Assembly: GCA_035315685.1 (NCBI GenBank)
Contig: DATFXR010000233.1
Span: 5,393 to 69,392 of the forward strand
DNA length: 64,000 bases
Direction: 5' to 3'
DNA from: QHWK01 sp035315685
GTDB lineage: Bacteria; Acidobacteriota; Vicinamibacteria; Vicinamibacterales; CAVVIG01
Part shown: piece after piece, positions 17,145-24,888 of the stretch
Layout of the letters: every line of letters starts with the position of its first letter
How positions within the stretch are numbered: the stretch's first letter is position 1
Notes under the pieces: model-generated
What the model was told of the DNA's origin: nothing
Seen by the model: only the letters and a program-made list of their open reading frames with translations
The model's database searches: none
Translations under genes and position numbers: made by a program

Positions 17145-18370
17145 TCGAGCGGACGCTCGGGTGGCGGCGCCGTCGCGAAGAAGTCGCGGTAGAAGCGCGT
17201 GGCGTAGTCGGCGACGAGCGCCTCGACCCGCTGCGCGTCGGGTGACGCCACGATCACGCCCGCGTGATGCTCTTTGCGAATCGTCTTCGCGATCTCACGA
17301 TCGGTGTACGCCGACATGTCCGGCGTCTCCTGCCGGGCGAGCGTCAGGACGATGGCTGAGAAATCGGCGCGCCGTGGCGGCACGACGTAGTCGTCTCCAC
17401 CGACTTCGATCTTCGCCCATTCATGCCACAGGTTGATACCGGTCGCCGCCTCGATCGTGTCCACGATGAACGCCCCGCCAACGCGCGCGGACGTTTCGAG
17501 AAACACGAATCCTCGGTCCGGCTGAAGCCGGACTTCTGCCCCTCCTGCCCCTCCCGCCTCTCCTGCCCCTCCCGCCCGAATGAACTCCGAGTGCGAGACG
17601 CCGCGCTGCAGGCCGAGCATCGCCTGCAGCCGGCGATTCAGCGCCAGCAGGGCCGCCCCTTCCTCCGAGTCGTCTGCCAGCCGCCGGGTGATGAACAGCC
17701 CGCCTTCGTGCGCGATCTCCATCGGCGGCCGGCCGTACTTGAAGGCGGTGGCGAACACGACCGCTCCGTTCCAGACAATCGAGTCCACGTGGTAGACGTC
17801 GCCGGCGACGAACTGCTCGAGGACGGTGTTCGATCGACCGTCGCCGGCGGCGTGGAGCGCCGGCCACAGCTCTTCGTGCGACCGGACTTTTCTGATGCCG
17901 ATCGCCGCAGCCGACGAGCGCGGCTTCAGCACCCACGGCGGCGGCACCCGCGCCGCCCACGCGTTGACCGACTCGTCGTTGAACGTCGCGGTGAATTCGG
18001 GCACCGGAATGCCCGCTCCGCGTGCGGCGATCCGCATCGCCAGCTTGTCGCGAAAGCGGCTCGCTGTAGTCCGGCCCATGCCGCTGACCTGCAGGTGGTC
18101 GCGGATCATCGCGGCCAGCTCGACGTCGAAGTCGTCGAGCGCGGCAACGCGATCGATCGCGTGGCGACGCGCGATCTCGTCGACGCGCCGCTTCACGCCC
18201 GCCTCGTTTGCGTCACGCGCGATGGTATGAAGCTCCGCGATCGAGTCGCGCGGCCATGCGGCGTTCGCGAGCGAATCGGCGGTGAGCAGCAGCACCGTCG
18301 CACCCAGACGGTTCGCCTCGCGCAGGAATGGGTCACCCTTGAAGTAGGTCGCGATACAGAGGATCGTCAT
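17141..18370 (-). CDS. ATP-grasp ligase with repeat-derived insertion
   Basis: 409 residues. The N-terminal domain (CIATYFKGDPFLREANRLGA) resembles the pre-ATP-grasp domain of PurK/BL00235-like ligases. The ATP-grasp lobe shows PPPWVLKPRSSAAAIGI and VLEQFVAGDVYHVDSI, and the metal end FVFLETSARVGGAFIVDTIE. Between EFI and FVFLET lies residues 265-285, a Gly/Ala-rich stretch ending RLQPD that is coded by a palindrome plus a CTGCCCCTCC-type tandem repeat. It fills a surface hairpin, so the enzyme may still work. Coupled to the esterase, and divergent from the 18415 esterase. Substrate unknown. Confidence 0.87.
   Translation of the reverse strand: MTILCIATYFKGDPFLREANRLGATVLLLTADSLANAAWPRDSIAELHTIARDANEAGVKRRVDEIARRHAIDRVAALDDFDVELAAMIRDHLQVSGMGRTTASRFRDKLAMRIAARGAGIPVPEFTATFNDESVNAWAARVPPPWVLKPRSSAAAIGIRKVRSHEELWPALHAAGDGRSNTVLEQFVAGDVYHVDSIVWNGAVVFATAFKYGRPPMEIAHEGGLFITRRLADDSEEGAALLALNRRLQAMLGLQRGVSHSEFIRAGGAGEAGGAGGAEVRLQPDRGFVFLETSARVGGAFIVDTIEAATGINLWHEWAKIEVGGDDYVVPPRRADFSAIVLTLARQETPDMSAYTDREIAKTIRKEHHAGVIVASPDAQRVEALVADYATRFYRDFFATAPPPERPLE
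17515..17580. repeat. Palindrome plus 10-base tandem repeat in frame in a gene
   Basis: GTCCGGCTGAAGCCGGAC (17515-17532) is a near-perfect palindrome, and it is followed by about four CTGCCCCTCC-type units to 17580. The whole stretch is open in the ATP-grasp frame and codes a low-complexity loop. The palindrome core also appears in intergenic DNA at 27273-27292 (variant) and is related to the GGCTGAAGCC units elsewhere. Confidence 0.85.
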
Positions 18371-18376
18371 ATACTG

Positions 18377-18402
18377 ACGCTCGGCTGAGGCCTTCGCGCT
18401 AC
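18377..18402. repeat. Dispersed ACGCTCGGCTGAGGCC unit in a divergent gap
   Basis: A clean copy (ACGCTCGGCTGAGGCCTTCG then CGCTAC) occupies most of the 44-base gap between the divergent ATP-grasp and esterase genes. Its right end provides TACCTT nine bases before ATG 18415, a poor but possible -10. Confidence 0.7.
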
Positions 18403-18414
18403 CTTACGCCCGCC

Positions 18415-19143
18415 ATGCACCGCGAATTTCACCGCTGGTACTCCGACCGCCTCGGTCGCGACATGGGCATCGTCGTCCACGGCCACTGGGGACCGCCGAT
18501 GATCCTGTTCCCGACCACCGGCGGCGACGAGTGGGAGTACGAGCGCCAGTCGATGATCGGCGCACTCGCGGAGTTCATCGACGCGGGGCGGATCAAGACG
18601 TTCTCGGTCACCGTCAATCACGGTGATTCGTTCGGCAACCGCCGCGCGCATCCGCTGCACCGCAGCTGGATGCAGCGGCAGTATGATGCCTACGTCCGCT
18701 ACGAAGTCGTTCCGTTCGTCCGCAATCACTGCCGCTCCGGTGACATCGGCATCTGGACGATGGGGGCGTCGCTCGGCGGGTATCACGCCGCGAATACGCT
18801 GTTCAAATACCCCGACGTCGTCAAGCGCTGCTTCGCGCTGTCGGGCGTGTACGACATGAAACAGTTCATGGACGGCGCCTACGACGACAACTTCTACTTC
18901 AACAACCCGGTCGATTACATGGCGAGCGCGTCGGATCCATGGCAGCTCGGCCATCTGACGTCGTGCGATATTCATCTCGTCACCGGCAGCGGCCCGTGGG
19001 AGAAGAGCGACGAGGCATACCGGATGTCGCACATCCTCGCAAGCCGCGGCATCCACCATCATCTGGACGACTGGGGCCCGCTCGGCGGCCACGACTGGCC
19101 TTACTGGAAGCATCAGCTCCGCGAATATCTTTCGCGGAGCTGA
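18415..19143 (+). CDS. Esterase-like alpha/beta hydrolase, 242 aa
   Basis: A second PF00756-type hydrolase, shorter than the first, cytosolic. Seen: GHWGPPMILFPTTGGDEWEY near the oxyanion strand, nucleophile elbow WTMGASLGGYHAAN with Ser119, ALSGVYDM, and a C-terminal GGHDWPYWKHQLREYL with the catalytic His. ATG 18415 is the only sensible start. It ends 6 bases from the convergent aminopeptidase stop. Lying between ATP-grasp genes on both sides, it probably belongs to the same amide/ester chemistry. The exact reaction cannot be read from sequence. Confidence 0.85.
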   Translation: MHREFHRWYSDRLGRDMGIVVHGHWGPPMILFPTTGGDEWEYERQSMIGALAEFIDAGRIKTFSVTVNHGDSFGNRRAHPLHRSWMQRQYDAYVRYEVVPFVRNHCRSGDIGIWTMGASLGGYHAANTLFKYPDVVKRCFALSGVYDMKQFMDGAYDDNFYFNNPVDYMASASDPWQLGHLTSCDIHLVTGSGPWEKSDEAYRMSHILASRGIHHHLDDWGPLGGHDWPYWKHQLREYLSRS

Positions 19144-19149
19144 TGCGCG

Positions 19150-20181
19150 TCAGAGATCGAAGCGGCTCAGATTGTAGCGGCCGCTTTCGATTACCTGTTC
19201 GTCATCGATCCACACGTTGCATTCGCGGGTGAGCACGTCGATGTGCGTGCGCGACTTCCACGGCGCGCCGGTCTGGCTGCCATACGGATCGCCGAACGCG
19301 AGATGGACGCCCGGCACCTTCTCGTCCTGCAGCAGGACGCCGATCATGTCGTCGAGCGCGATGTTGGTGCCGAACGCGAGCTCGCCGACGCGGTCGCTGT
19401 GCTCGTCGGTGTGGCAGTACGCCCAGAACTCCTGCTCCAGATCTTGGCGCACGCAGTGCGCCGCCCGCAGACGACCGCCGCGGATCTCGAGCGTGAGCGG
19501 CGTCGCGCGCAGGTCGCCGTACTTCGGACCGAAGTAGTCGCCGGCAGTGCCGTCGCAGACGAACACACCGTCCACGCTCTTCGGCGTCGTGAACACCTCG
19601 CCAGCCGGAAGATTCGACCAGTAGCGGCGGTTGATCAGGCCGCTGGTCTTCACCCACGTGTAGCTCCGATCGAAGGCGGCGGTGAGCGCGGTGCCGCCGG
19701 GCGTTTCGACGCGCAGCCGCCGGGCGCGCGTCATGCGCTCGCACAACCGCTGGCTGAGCCGATCGACGAGGCGGTAGTCGGCGCGCATCCCCTGCTGCAT
19801 GATCTGCGGCGTCACTCCGACCATGTGCGCGTAGCGGATCCCGCGGCGCTCGACCACCGACACAATCGACATTCGAGCGCCGAGCTCGCCCTGTTGCGGC
19901 TGCACGCACAGGATCCCGGCGTCGGCCTGCTCGAGCGCGTCGAGGACCTCCGGCGGCGCGGCCGTCATCGGCCGATTGGCGACCCTCTCGATGAGGACGC
20001 CCTGCCACGGCGCGCCGACTTCGTCGAGCGCCGCGGCGATGCTCGCGGCGACGTCGCCGCTCGCTTCGTCGGCGATCAATGCGACCCGCTCGTCGGGCTG
20101 AATCGCCAGGCAGACCGAGATCGCGTTCCGCGCGCCCGCTTCGAGGGCGGGCGTGACCGTTCCGAACATCGCTGGGCTCAT
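19150..20181 (-). CDS. M29-family (thermophilic/PepS-like) metallo-aminopeptidase
   Basis: 343 residues from ATG 20181. Similar over its length to M29 leucyl aminopeptidases, including the N-terminal AISVCLAIQPDERVALIAD and the C-terminal metal-binding region: VGELAFGTNIALDD, HLAFGDPYGS, SRTHIDVLTRECNVWIDD. The family uses two metal ions bound by Glu, His and Asp. ATG 20190 is also in frame, but TACAAT overlaps it and lies 7 bases before ATG 20181, which I prefer. Downstream of three ligase genes on the same strand, it may trim or recycle the peptide they make. It is relatively short for M29 (usually ~370-410), so the N-terminus could be longer. Confidence 0.8.
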   Translation of the reverse strand: MSPAMFGTVTPALEAGARNAISVCLAIQPDERVALIADEASGDVAASIAAALDEVGAPWQGVLIERVANRPMTAAPPEVLDALEQADAGILCVQPQQGELGARMSIVSVVERRGIRYAHMVGVTPQIMQQGMRADYRLVDRLSQRLCERMTRARRLRVETPGGTALTAAFDRSYTWVKTSGLINRRYWSNLPAGEVFTTPKSVDGVFVCDGTAGDYFGPKYGDLRATPLTLEIRGGRLRAAHCVRQDLEQEFWAYCHTDEHSDRVGELAFGTNIALDDMIGVLLQDEKVPGVHLAFGDPYGSQTGAPWKSRTHIDVLTRECNVWIDDEQVIESGRYNLSRFDL

Positions 20182-20188
20182 GCGATCC

Positions 20189-20194
20189 ATTGTA
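20189..20194 (-). promoter_or_regulatory. Putative -10 element (TACAAT), 7 bases before ATG 20181
   Basis: Minus-strand TACAAT overlaps a possible ATG at 20190 and lies 7 bases from ATG 20181. The spacing fits a leaderless transcript starting at the second ATG. Confidence 0.5.
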
Positions 20195-20200
20195 CGGAGG

Positions 20201-20269
20201 GTGTGGGACCGATCGGCCCATGGGGCGGGTCCTCCCCCTACCCAGCCTATGGGCCCATCGGTCCTACAC
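20201..20269. repeat. Long inverted repeat with ~24-base arms
   Basis: Left arm 20201-20225 (begins GTGTGGGACCGATCGGCCCA) pairs with right arm 20246-20269 (CCTATGGGCCCATCGGTCCT then ACAC) with few mismatches around a 20-base CT-rich loop. It fills the gap between two minus-strand genes and supplies the TAG stop (20264-20266) of the upstream CP-ATP-grasp gene. Confidence 0.88.
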
Positions 20270-21616
20270 TCCTGAGGACCCCACCGCAAACGCCGCGACC
20301 TGGCCTCCGCCCGATGTGACGTTCGCAAGGCCGCTCGAACTCAGTCGCGTGAGAAAACCCGCGAGCTTGCCGCGAAACACGTACGGCGCGAAATCGACCA
20401 GCATGTCGCGCATCGCGACGCCGCCGCCGTCGCAGATCGGAAACAACTCGCGGCGGACGGCGATCTTCTCCTGCGCGACCCAGCCGCGCGACCGCTCGGC
20501 GATCGCGCGGGCGATTGCCGCATCCCACTCTGCTTCGGTCGTCTCCCAGCCGAGCGTCACGCCGGTGCCGCCGTACTCGTCATTCGGCTTGATCACGAAC
20601 CGATCGCGGTGCTCGCGCAGATGGGGCACCAGATCGATCGACGCGCCATGGCGACTGATGCGGCGTTCTTCGACGAGCGCCGTCCACGGGACATGCCGGC
20701 GAATCATCGCGCGCTCGTCATCGGAGAAGAGCGGCGCGTAGCGCTCGTCGGTGAGCACCGCGAAGAACGCTTTCTTGTGTGGAATCTTGCAGCGCAGCGT
20801 GTTGGCAACGCAGACCGCGCGCGCCTCGTAAGCCTGCAGCAGCGCGCGGCACTCCGCCTCGCGCGCGAGGATGTCGTTGATCAGCACACGCCGGTAGACG
20901 AGATCGATCGCGATACCGTCGGCAATCAGACGGCCACGATCGAACACGAGGTCGCGCGGGTCGCAGATTGTCGTCGGCACGCCAGCCGCCGTGAAGGCGT
21001 CGCGCAACAGCTCGAACTCGCTGTAGGTCGGCACGTCGCGCCAGTCGACGATCGCCATCTGCGGTGTGGCGGCGGTGCCTCCCCATTCGCGATAGCTGGC
21101 AACGAGCGCCGGCAGGATCGCATCGACGGGTCGATACAGGCGAGCGTCGATCTGTTCACGGAACCCCGTCATCAGCGGCAGCTCCGCGAACAGCTCGGCG
21201 AGTCCCTGGCTGTAGGCCGGACCGGCTGGCGACTCGGCGTTGTACTCTGCAAACTGCAGTGACTCCGGCAGGATGAACGCATCGGCTCGGGCTGCCGTGC
21301 TCGTCGTGTTGTAGCCGGGATCGATCCGTGCGAGCCTGATCTCGTCGTCGCTCAGCGCGAGATCCGCGAGCAGCCCCGGCCGCTCCAACGCCGCACTGGC
21401 CACCCGTTCGCCCAGCGTCCACAACATCTCGACCACCGTCCTCACGCGCGCCTCGTCGGCGGCGGTCAGAAAGAAAGGACGGAGGAATGGACAGAGGACG
21501 CGGTCGCCAAAGCGCAGCCGCCGCTCGCGCTGGGCCGTAGTGATGCGGGTACAGAGAGCTCCCGCGTCTTCACGGCTCAACAGATCGTTCCACGTCGTGG
21601 CGGCGTCGAGCATCAT
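20264..21616 (-). CDS. Circularly permuted ATP-grasp protein
   Basis: 450 residues resembling glutathionylspermidine-synthase-like and other circularly permuted ATP-grasp amidoligases. Seen: FAEYNAESPAGPAYSQGLAE (122-141), MAIVDWRDVPTYSEFELLRD (187-206), DLVYRRVLINDIL, then the displaced phosphate loop FVIKPNDEYGGTGVTLG (340-356) and GWVAQEKIAVRRELFP. In circular permutation the nucleotide-binding loop comes late, as here. Start is ATG 21616 or the ATG just after it. The last codons and the stop come from an inverted repeat. Likely forms an amide bond between a carboxylate and an amino acid or polyamine. It sits between an ATP-grasp/YbdK pair and an aminopeptidase. Confidence 0.82.
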   Translation of the reverse strand: MMLDAATTWNDLLSREDAGALCTRITTAQRERRLRFGDRVLCPFLRPFFLTAADEARVRTVVEMLWTLGERVASAALERPGLLADLALSDDEIRLARIDPGYNTTSTAARADAFILPESLQFAEYNAESPAGPAYSQGLAELFAELPLMTGFREQIDARLYRPVDAILPALVASYREWGGTAATPQMAIVDWRDVPTYSEFELLRDAFTAAGVPTTICDPRDLVFDRGRLIADGIAIDLVYRRVLINDILAREAECRALLQAYEARAVCVANTLRCKIPHKKAFFAVLTDERYAPLFSDDERAMIRRHVPWTALVEERRISRHGASIDLVPHLREHRDRFVIKPNDEYGGTGVTLGWETTEAEWDAAIARAIAERSRGWVAQEKIAVRRELFPICDGGGVAMRDMLVDFAPYVFRGKLAGFLTRLSSSGLANVTSGGGQVAAFAVGSSGV

Positions 21617-21620
21617 GCAA

Positions 21621-21756
21621 TTTAAGAATTAGGAAGTAAGAAGTAAGAATTCGTGAACTCAGTTCGGCACATTCGCGAGATCAACGATGTCGCTGGCTGC
21701 CCTTGTCTTCGAACGGATGTACGAATTCTAAATTCTTAATTCCAAATTCTTAATTC
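21621..21756. repeat. AT-rich TTAAGAATTAGGAAGTAAG inverted repeat
   Basis: In a GC-rich setting this gap opens and closes with AT-rich arms: TTTAAGAATTAGGAAGTAAG onward (21621-21652) and its reverse form ending CCAAATTCTTAATTC (21723-21756), around ~70 bases of ordinary sequence. The same family occurs at 25821-25920 and 62742-62866. The right arm reaches the stop codon of the 21755 gene. Confidence 0.88.
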
Positions 21757-22708
21757 ACACCGGCGTCCCCGTGCCCATGCCGGTCATGGCAGCCCACTGC
21801 GGCCACGATTGCTGGGGCGCGCCGTGCAGGGTGCGATCGATGGCGAGCTCCGCCATCTTCTGGACGGCGAGCTCGAAATAGTGCGGCGTGATCCGGTCGC
21901 GCTCGAAGTCGGGCGCCGGATTCAGAAAGTCGATCGCATACGGCACGCCGTCCTCGACCGCGAACTCGATCGTGTTCATCTCGTAGCCGAGCGCGGTGTT
22001 CAGCGTGCGGGCATCGCGGACGATCCGCTCGCCGAGCTCCGCCGAGAGATACGCGTGGTTCACGTTGTAGCGCCGCTGGTGCGGATCGTAGGCGACCGGA
22101 ATGATGTCGGTCTTGCCGAACGTGAAGCAGCGCACGTACTGATCGAAGTGGATGAACTGCTGGAGCGTCATGCAGTATGGCGCGGTGCCGTCGTAGGCGC
22201 GAATCAGCTCGTCCCGATCGTTGACCTTGTACACGTGTTTCCACCCGCCGCCCGAGTACGGCTTCAGGATCGCGGGGCGGCCGACGTAGTCGAGCAGCCC
22301 GTCCCAGTCGATCGGATAGCCGAGGTTGTGCAGCGACTCGGCCGTGAGATCGATGTCGGGCGGATAGGCCTTCTGCGGCAGCACGACCGTCTTCGGGACC
22401 GCGACGCCGAGCTTCTGCGCCACCGAGTAGTTGAAGAACTTGTCGTCGGCGGTCCACCAGAACGGGTTGTTGATCACATAGCTGCCTTCGAGCACCGCGT
22501 GCTTCAGATAGGCACGGAAGTATTCGATCTCGTGCGAGATCCGGTCGACGATCACGTGATAGCCGGACGGCTCGCCCATCTTCGTGCCGGCGAGCGTCAC
22601 GAACTCCGCGGTGATCCCGTGCTCGCGGCCGAGCGTGTTCACGCGATCGAGGAACGCCGGCGGAAACGCGTACTCGCGGCCGCACAACAATCCGACCTTT
22701 GCGCTCAT
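21755..22708 (-). CDS. ATP-grasp amidoligase, RimK/glutathione-synthetase-like
   Basis: 317 residues. The ATP-binding region is AILKPYSGGGWKHVYKV (146-162) and the metal-binding end MNTIEFAVEDGVPYAIDFLNPAPDFE (within 245-270) carries the acidic and Asn ligands. The N-terminal part (KVGLLCGREYAFPPAFLDRV) starts with a Rossmann strand. It overlaps the YbdK stop/start by 4 bases (ATGA at 22705-22708), so the two ligases are translationally coupled and probably act in sequence, as gamma-glutamylcysteine ligase and glutathione synthetase do. No glutathione-specific residues can be claimed. Confidence 0.88.
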   Translation of the reverse strand: MSAKVGLLCGREYAFPPAFLDRVNTLGREHGITAEFVTLAGTKMGEPSGYHVIVDRISHEIEYFRAYLKHAVLEGSYVINNPFWWTADDKFFNYSVAQKLGVAVPKTVVLPQKAYPPDIDLTAESLHNLGYPIDWDGLLDYVGRPAILKPYSGGGWKHVYKVNDRDELIRAYDGTAPYCMTLQQFIHFDQYVRCFTFGKTDIIPVAYDPHQRRYNVNHAYLSAELGERIVRDARTLNTALGYEMNTIEFAVEDGVPYAIDFLNPAPDFERDRITPHYFELAVQKMAELAIDRTLHGAPQQSWPQWAAMTGMGTGTPV

Positions 22709-23832
22709 ACTCTGTACGCCCTCGCCGACTGCTCCACGCTCTCACGAGTCTCTTCGACCAGCGATTGCACGACCGCCCGGAGGTCGCCGGTGTGGCGATA
22801 CACCTCCACCTGGCGCTCGGCGCTGGTGCCGTCCGACAGAATCTTCTTCACGTACTCGATTTCGCGCCGGCTCCCGAGCTGATCGACGGCATCGTCGACG
22901 AACTCGAGCAGCTCGAGCGCCAGATCGCGCATCGGCACCTCACGGCGCTTGCCGAAGTCGATCAGCTTGCCGTCGATGCCCCACCGCGCGGCACGCCATT
23001 TGTTCTCTTCGATCAACGCGCGATGATACCGGCGGAAGCCCAGGTTCCTTTCACGCAGCTTGTAGAGCTTGACGATGATTGCCTGCGCGAGCGCGGCAAT
23101 CGCGATCGATGCCCGCGGCGCCGTCGGCACGTCGCAGATGCGGAACTCCAGCGTGCCGAACAGCGGATGCGGGCGCAGATCCCACCAGATCTTCTTGGCG
23201 TTGTCGATGCAGTGCAGCTCGACGAGCATCTCGACGTAGCCCTCGTACTCGCTCCACGACCGGAAATTGTCGGGGATGCCGGTGCGCGGGAAACGGCGGA
23301 ACACCGTTGTCCGGAACGACTTCAGCCCGGTGTCGCGCCCCAGCCAGAACGGCGAGCTCGTCGACAACGCCAGCAGGTGCGGCAGGAAGTAGCGCGCCTC
23401 GTTCATCAGATCGATCATCGTCTGTCGATCGGGCACCGCGACGTGCACGTGCAGGCCGAAGATCAGCAGCGATCGCGCGAGCTGCTGCAGCTCCTCGACG
23501 ATGTGCTCGTAGCGCTCGCCCGGCGAGATTACCTGATCCACCCAGTTCGAGAACGGATGCGTGCCGGCGGCGGCGATGCGCAGCCCGGTGCGTTCGGCCG
23601 CGTCCGCGAGATCGCGGCGGTTGCGGATGATCTCTTCGGCCAGCTCGGCGACGTTGGCGCAGATCTTCGTGCCGACCTCGACGATCGACTGATGCATCTC
23701 GCGCTTGATCGCGTCGCCGAACGCCGGCGCGCTCGACGCGAGCAGCTCGGAGACGTGCGAGCGCAGCTCCCACGTATTCGGATCGACGATCTGGAATTCT
23801 TCCTCGACACCGACGGTGAAGGCGTGGTCCAC
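22705..23832 (-). CDS. GCS2-family carboxylate-amine ligase (YbdK-like)
   Basis: 375 residues of the glutamate-cysteine ligase family 2. Seen: FTVGVEEEFQIVDPNTWEL (5-23) with the acidic metal ligands, AAGTHPFSNW, LLIFGLHVHVAVPD, SSPFWLGRDTGLKSFR, LFGTLEFRICDVPT. The fold phosphorylates a carboxylate and attacks it with an amine. Enterobacterial YbdK has weak gamma-glutamylcysteine ligase activity. First gene of a four-gene minus-strand run (YbdK, ATP-grasp, permuted ATP-grasp, aminopeptidase). The GTG 23832 start has TATGAT 8 bases upstream, overlapping the stop of the PseG-like gene, so the run has its own promoter. Confidence 0.92.
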   Translation of the reverse strand: MDHAFTVGVEEEFQIVDPNTWELRSHVSELLASSAPAFGDAIKREMHQSIVEVGTKICANVAELAEEIIRNRRDLADAAERTGLRIAAAGTHPFSNWVDQVISPGERYEHIVEELQQLARSLLIFGLHVHVAVPDRQTMIDLMNEARYFLPHLLALSTSSPFWLGRDTGLKSFRTTVFRRFPRTGIPDNFRSWSEYEGYVEMLVELHCIDNAKKIWWDLRPHPLFGTLEFRICDVPTAPRASIAIAALAQAIIVKLYKLRERNLGFRRYHRALIEENKWRAARWGIDGKLIDFGKRREVPMRDLALELLEFVDDAVDQLGSRREIEYVKKILSDGTSAERQVEVYRHTGDLRAVVQSLVEETRESVEQSARAYRV

Positions 23833-23840
23833 GGCCGCCT

Positions 23841-23846
23841 ATCATA
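23841..23846 (-). promoter_or_regulatory. Putative -10 element (TATGAT), 8 bases before GTG 23832
   Basis: Minus-strand TATGAT followed by AGGCGGCC and GTG. It overlaps the TGA stop of the PseG-like gene (23842-23844). No -35 is evident. This is one of the best matches to the near-leaderless pattern in the window. Confidence 0.55.
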
Positions 23847-24888
23847 GCGCCGCGGCAACGAGGGCGGCCACGCGCGCCGCGCCGCGGCCGTCGACGAGCT
23901 GGCTCGCGCGCCGAGCCATCTGACCGCGCCGATCGGCGCGGCCGATCAACCGTCGAATCGGATCGCTCAGCCGCTGCGGCGTGAGCCGGTCGAACACCCC
24001 GGCCGTCACCGCAGCGCCTTCCTGATCGAACGCTGACGAGGAGCGCGCGTGGTCGTCGGTGAGGCAGACATGGACCGCGGGCACGCCGCAGGCCGCCAGC
24101 TCGTACGCGCTGACGCCGAACGCGGCCACCGCAAGACGGCTCGCGCGCATCAGCGGCGCCAGAGACGCGGGTGCGCTGGCGATGCGGATGGCGTGCGTCG
24201 AGCGCACGACGGCGGCGCTCAACGGACCCTCCCGCGCGAATGCCGGACCGATGACCACACAGACGGCGAGCGGCATCGGCAGCAGGTCGAGCGCAGCAAG
24301 CGCGAACTCCGTCATGCCGGCCGGATCGCTGCCGCCCATCGTGACGAGGACATCGATCGCCGGCGACCTGCCGCTGAGCTCCGGCGAGGAGAAGTTGTCG
24401 GTGACGAACTCACGCCGCAGCAGCACCCAGTCCCAACCCGCGTATCGCCTGCCGGCGAACCCGGTCCAGTTCATCTCGTCCGCCTGCGGGACCGGCGGAT
24501 AGAACGCCAGGTCGGCCGCAAGCCGGCGATCAGTCCCTTCGTCGATGGCCACAATCCGCATGCCGCGTCCGCGAATCGCCTCGAGTGAGCCGCGTGACAA
24601 CGCGTCTCGAACGTCGACGACGAGAGCCGAGGCAGCCTGTGCGGACGCGATCGCGCGCAGCTCCTCGCCGTAGTCGGCGTTCGAGTCGGCAGTGACCGCG
24701 TCGACGGCAAACCCGGCCGCCCGTGCAGCGGCCGCGCCCGCACTCTCGAGGCCTCGCATCGCAAACCTCACCGTGCAGCGCTCGCGGTCGCGGAGTTCAT
24801 CGGCGAGCGCGAGGCAGCGCGACACGTGTCCCATGCCGATGTCATGGTTGCCGTCGCAGCGGATCAGGACATTCACGGGATCGGCCAT
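23842..24888 (-). CDS. PseG/SpsG-like UDP-sugar hydrolase
   Basis: 348 residues, GT-B-like fold. PseG removes UDP from a diacetamido-trideoxy sugar to give the free sugar used by the NeuB-type synthase; SpsG is the spore-coat homologue. Seen: RCDGNHDIGMGHVSRCLALA (10-29), where the GMGH His21 corresponds to the catalytic base, VDVRDALSRGSLEAI, DVLVTMGGSDPAGMTEFAL and AAFGVSAYELAACGVPAVHV. It overlaps the aldo/keto reductase by 16 bases. The N-terminal CDGNHDIG differs slightly from the usual DxSxxIG. With NeuB-, PseB- and PseC-like genes nearby, a nonulosonic acid role is likely. Confidence 0.82.
   Translation of the reverse strand: MADPVNVLIRCDGNHDIGMGHVSRCLALADELRDRERCTVRFAMRGLESAGAAAARAAGFAVDAVTADSNADYGEELRAIASAQAASALVVDVRDALSRGSLEAIRGRGMRIVAIDEGTDRRLAADLAFYPPVPQADEMNWTGFAGRRYAGWDWVLLRREFVTDNFSSPELSGRSPAIDVLVTMGGSDPAGMTEFALAALDLLPMPLAVCVVIGPAFAREGPLSAAVVRSTHAIRIASAPASLAPLMRASRLAVAAFGVSAYELAACGVPAVHVCLTDDHARSSSAFDQEGAAVTAGVFDRLTPQRLSDPIRRLIGRADRRGQMARRASQLVDGRGAARVAALVAAAL

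Noticed and set aside
21621..21756. Insertion sequence remnant with terminal inverted repeats
   Set aside because: The internal segment is too short for a transposase and no target duplication is visible; kept only as a repeat family.
22705..22708. Glutathione synthesis as the role of the YbdK/ATP-grasp pair
   Set aside because: The pairing resembles it, but no residue specific to gamma-glutamylcysteine or glutathione synthetase can be identified, and a third permuted ATP-grasp plus peptidase are unexplained by it.
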